A stretch of 64,000 bases of DNA, from the NCBI GenBank assembly GCA_015183035.1, contig JACZZP010000002.1:1984001-2048000 (forward strand). The letters run 5' to 3'. The position numbers were made by a program, and so were the translations under genes. The notes under the pieces were generated by a model. That model saw only the letters and a program-made list of their open reading frames with translations, searched no databases and was not told where the DNA came from. Positions 60,021 through 64,000 of this stretch are shown one piece after another (positions within the stretch are counted from its first letter, which is position 1; each line of letters opens with the position of its first letter). This DNA is from Meloidogyne chitwoodi. Lineage: Eukaryota; Nematoda; Chromadorea; Rhabditida; Meloidogynidae.

Positions 60021-63000
60021 TTAGTAATTAATTATTTATTAATTTAATAAAAAATATATATTAATTCTCTAAAAATTATTTATTATTTTTATTAAAATTA
60101 ATTATTAAAAAAAATTATAAAAAAATAATATTAATAATTTATTATAAATTTTAAATTAATTAAAATAAATAAATAAAAATATTAAAATATATTTTAATAT
60201 TTCTATAATTCAATTATAACAATAATAACAAAAAACAATTAAACAAATGTTTCGCATAAACAAACAAAAAAAGCTTGTTTTTTTAGAAAAGATAATTAGA
60301 AAAATAAAATAAATATTAATTAATAAAATAAATTAATTAAATTAAATATTTATTAGGTTAAAACCTAAATAATATTTAAAAAATTTAATTATTTTAATTT
60401 AATTAAATATTTTATAATAAAAAAGTTTTTATTTTTTAAAATTAATAAACGGTACTTGTGTGTTATCCCCCGACTTTGCGGACAAACTTTTGCGGACAAA
60501 TTTATATATAAATAGACAATTTTAATAATAAAAAAATGCAGTCTATTATTTTATATTCATTAAATTTTATTTATTTTTAATTTACTATTTTATTTAGTCA
60601 TTCTATCATTTTATATTTGATTTTTAATATTCTATTTTACCTTTATAATGAAAATTTGGGATTTGCCAGCAACTGAAAAAGATGTAGAGACGTTTTTGAA
60701 GAAATTATGATTGCTTGGGGAAAATATTGGCCATTGGAGTAACTTTTTATTGTAGTTGTTTTATATAAATAAATTTGTCCGCAAAAGTTTGTCCGCAATG
60801 TCGGGGGATAACACACAAGTACCAAATTAACTTAAAGTTTTAGCCTCTTTTTAATAAAAATTGTAAAATTCTCTTTAAAAAAATTAAAAACAAATTTAAT
60901 TTATTTTAAAATAAGAACAATAATCTTATTATTAATTCCATAATTAAATTTAAATAAAAGATAAATTAATAAATATTTTTTTAATTTATTTAAAAATATA
61001 TTTTAAAATTAAAAAATATATTTTGTTAACAATTAAAAAATATTTATTTATTTTATTATAAAAATAATTTTTTAACCTTGAAAAGATTAAAAAAAAAACT
61101 TTATAAAATAAATAATTTATTTGTTGTCTTTTTTGGTAAAGCAAATCAAGCAATAACACCAATGTTAAATAATAAAATAAATAAATTTAATCTATTTTAA
61201 CAAATATATTATATTTGCTTTTATTTATTTTTTTTTTATATTATTTAAAAAAGGTAGGAGAGGATATTTATATTTTAAAAAAATAAATATAATTATTTTA
61301 ATAAATTATATAATATTTTGGATTGTCTATTATATTTAAATATTATTTATTTATTTAAGGAAAAAGTAGTAAAGTTTTTTTAATAAAATAATTAATTAAA
61401 TTTCTACTAAAAATGAATATTAAATTATAAAATAAATTAACTTTATATTATTTTCTTTTTTAAGAAAAAATAAAATAAATTAAATCGCAAAAAATAAACA
61501 TTTATATTTTAAATAAAATTATTTTTGTGACATTTCCCTTTTAGAAAAAAAATAAAACAATTTTTTTAAAATTGTTTTAATGTTTATAAACATGATAAAT
61601 GATTAATTGGATTTTTAAAGCAAATAAATAAATAAATAAATAAAAATTAATGTAATGGATCAGATAAAAAAAAAATAAATAAATATTATAACGGTCTCAC
61701 TAAACACTTTTTTAATAATAAAACTTTTTTTTTATTTATAACAAATTAATAATATTTTATTTAAAAAAGGGATGTGTCAAAAATATTTTATTTAATTAAT
61801 TAATTTAAATAAATTATTTTATTTATTTTATTTTTAACAAGGTGTGGAACTACAGGAATACTTTTTATTTAAATAATAAATTTCAGAAAATTTAATTTTA
61901 TTTAAAATTAATTAATAAAATTAAGTAAATTCTAATCAATATTTTTATAAAATTTTTTTATTTATTTCCGAATTAAAAAAAAATTAAAAAAATTTTTTTT
62001 CTAAAAAAAGATAACAATTTATTAAAAATATTAAATTAATTAAAAAAAAAAATTTTTATTCCACATTTAAAAACAAAAAGGAAAAAAATAATTTTCCCTA
62101 AACAAAACTAAAAGCTTAAAAAAGCTTTACTTTTATAAAATTCATTTAAAAAGGGGAAAAGTCCTTTTTAATTTTTTTTCAATTTTGTATTTATTTTCTT
62201 AATTTATTTTTTCCCGTTTTTAATATTTTTACATGTTTTTTTTCTAGTTTTTATATAAAACAGAGTCAAAAAACCAAACAAATTTCAGCACATTTAGCTG
62301 ACAATTGGTTTTTTTTTGTTCTTTGTTTTTTTATTTATTTGGTCAAAACCGGTTAAAGGATTACATTAAAAATAAAAAAGATAAAAAAAATAAATAAAAA
62401 GGGCGAAGAGGCCAATCAGGCGAAAATAATAATAATAATAAGGGCAGTCACAAAGACAAAAGAAAATAAATAAATAAAAAATTAAATAAAAATTAGTAAA
62501 AGGATATAATTATAAATATAAAAAGTGCTAAATAAAAGAATGAGGAGATAATGCGAAAATTAGTGCAGAAAATAAAAAAATAATTGGAATAAACTAAATA
62601 AAAATAAGAAGGAAGAAAATAAGTCTATAAATTTAAAAAAAAATTGGAAAAAAAATTTAATCCTTTATTAAAGAAGAAAATTGTTTAAATAACCCAAAAA
62701 ATGTTTAATCTTCATTTTAAAATTAAAAAATAAAATATTTTTAATTATATTGGATGCAAAAAACTTAAAAAAATATAATTAAAAAAAAACTTAATTTACT
62801 CCCAAATAAATAAAATTAATTTAAAAATAAATAAAAAAAAACATTTTTTAAATAAAAAATTAATAACATTTTTTATTTATTAAAAATTATGAGTAAAATA
62901 AAATAAATTATATAAAAATTATTTTTAATTAAATTATTGATGGAACATATAGATATTAATTAATTAATTACTGCACATTATATATATTAATTAATAATTA

Positions 63001-63816
63001 TAAAATAATAAAAATATTTAGGGACGTTAAAAAAAAGCAAAGAAGAAGATTATATAAATAAATATATTTATTTAGGGGGATATTTTTAATAATAAAATAA
63101 AAGTATATATATTTATATTCAAAGAGAAGATCTTCGATTTATTTTTATTTTATTTCTTTCAACTAACTACTCCTCTCTCTTTCTTCTCTCTCTTCCTTTA
63201 CTCCCCCCTATGCTTTTGCTCATTAATTGAATATATTACTAGTTAATTGTAAAGAATTAATTGAATAAAATAAAAGAAAATAAATTAACAATAAAAGCTA
63301 AAAGAAAATAAAAAAGAAAATTAATTTTTCTAAAAATCCTCACATTCTCAACAAAGAAACAATTTATAAATGTACAAGTTTTGGATAAAGTCAATAAAGA
63401 AGAATGGATAAAATTGCCTAGACAATAATAATAAATTATTAAGTTGGAGTGATTTGTTAATGTTTTAATAAAATATTTGAAGAAAAGAGAGATTTAATAA
63501 ACTTACTTAATTTGCATAAATTTAATTAACCCATAGATTAACGAGACAAAAATAAATTTAAAAAAATAATTTACCTAATATTTTGAATTTTGTAAAAATA
63601 TTTTTTTTTATTTCAATAAAATGTCCGAAAAAAATATATAAAAAAATGATTTGTATTATTACTAAAAAATAGAAAAAGAATTATTTCCCATCTATTTTAT
63701 TTTTGTCAATACTAAATTTATGCATAATTGAAGAAAAAAATTAAAACCATTTTCTCAAAAAGAATAATTAAAAAATTAAAAAATAATAATTTATTTTATT
63801 TAAAAAAATAATTAAA
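60021..63816. other. Long A+T-rich intergenic region
   Basis: Nearly 3.8 kb with no supported exon. It must hold the PTR promoter. It contains the foldback element at 60451-60823 and a pyrimidine-rich stretch at 63150-63215. Confidence 0.55.
60451..60823. mobile_element. 373-bp foldback element with GCGGACAAA arms
   Basis: The left end GGTACTTGTGTGTTATCCCC and the reversed right end are identical over about 60 bp, apart from CTTTGCGG versus CATTGCGG. Each arm has two TTTGCGGACAAA-type subrepeats. The flanks TAATAAAC and AAATTAAC match at six of eight positions and may be a worn target duplication. No transposase. Confidence 0.83.
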
Positions 63817-64000
63817 TTAAATATTACAAGCATTACAACTTAAGGCACAAACAGGCAGAACAATTGAAGGGCAATAACCACTTAATTTATATATATTTTT
63901 AAACAATTGACATCCTCTAAAATATTAAAAAATTAAAATTAAACTTTAATTATATTTTTACTTTCCAATATCTTCACAGTCTGTTGAAGGCGTTGAAGAA
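63817..64000 (-). CDS. ShKT-domain protein, C-terminal two exons (partial)
   Basis: Exons 64000-63962 (continuing beyond the window) and 63916-63817 join in phase to a TAA at 63819-63817. The final 40 residues carry the six-cysteine spacing of an ShKT domain (C-E-D-I-G, then G-C-Q-L-F, Y-C-P, V-C-A-L-S-C-N-A-C). In nematodes such domains end secreted proteases, astacins, tyrosinases and small secreted proteins; the rest of the gene is outside the window, so the class is unknown. Confidence 0.75.

Noticed and set aside
60643..60825. 60-codon open frame on the minus strand
   Set aside because: It sits across the right arm and centre of a foldback element, with no family resemblance or splice partners.

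Overview
This is nuclear DNA of a nematode, most likely a root-knot nematode (Meloidogyne) or close relative. The grounds are the extreme A+T richness, many very short (about 35-60 nt) GT-AG introns, nematode-typical families (two transthyretin-like proteins, an ShKT-domain protein, a patched-related protein, a LAMMER kinase) and many small secreted proteins. The species cannot be fixed from sequence alone. Gene models were built by eye from splice sites, reading phase and family similarity; where exon lists are given, the phases agree across every junction.

Layout. 0.35-13.4 kb is a cluster of secreted or surface genes: a kringle protein (-), a tandem galectin-like protein (+), a transthyretin-like protein (-), a cysteine-rich protein with a Thr-rich stalk whose coding exon is split by a transposon (+), and a second transthyretin-like protein (+). 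13.4-19.2 kb holds foldback elements and decayed gene fragments. 19.5-23.3 kb is a G+C-rich satellite block: a 46-48 bp repeat with a GGGCC/GGCCC hairpin in each unit, a 460-bp higher-order period, and a second family of roughly 120-bp monomers. 23.9-27.7 kb is a Crumbs-like polarity membrane protein (-). 31.0-34.3 kb is mitochondrial GUF1/EF4 (-), divergent from a large CLK/LAMMER kinase at 35.5-41.7 kb (+). 43-48.4 kb is accessory: a secreted acidic-repeat protein truncated by a hAT-like insertion, a nested palindromic element and a frameshifted unidentified gene. 51.7-53.0 kb is a small heat-shock protein with an unusual Cys-rich start (+). 54.3-60.0 kb is a 26-exon patched-related transporter (-). 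The window ends in the last two exons of an ShKT protein (-).

The most striking feature is the density of short non-autonomous DNA transposons. Seven are bounded by 8-bp target duplications, six exact and one with a single mismatch. Many have termini built of short tandem subrepeats. They split two genes, so this segment is being actively remodelled. The housekeeping genes (GUF1, CLK, patched-related) are intact, but GUF1 appears to need four introns that do not end in AG.
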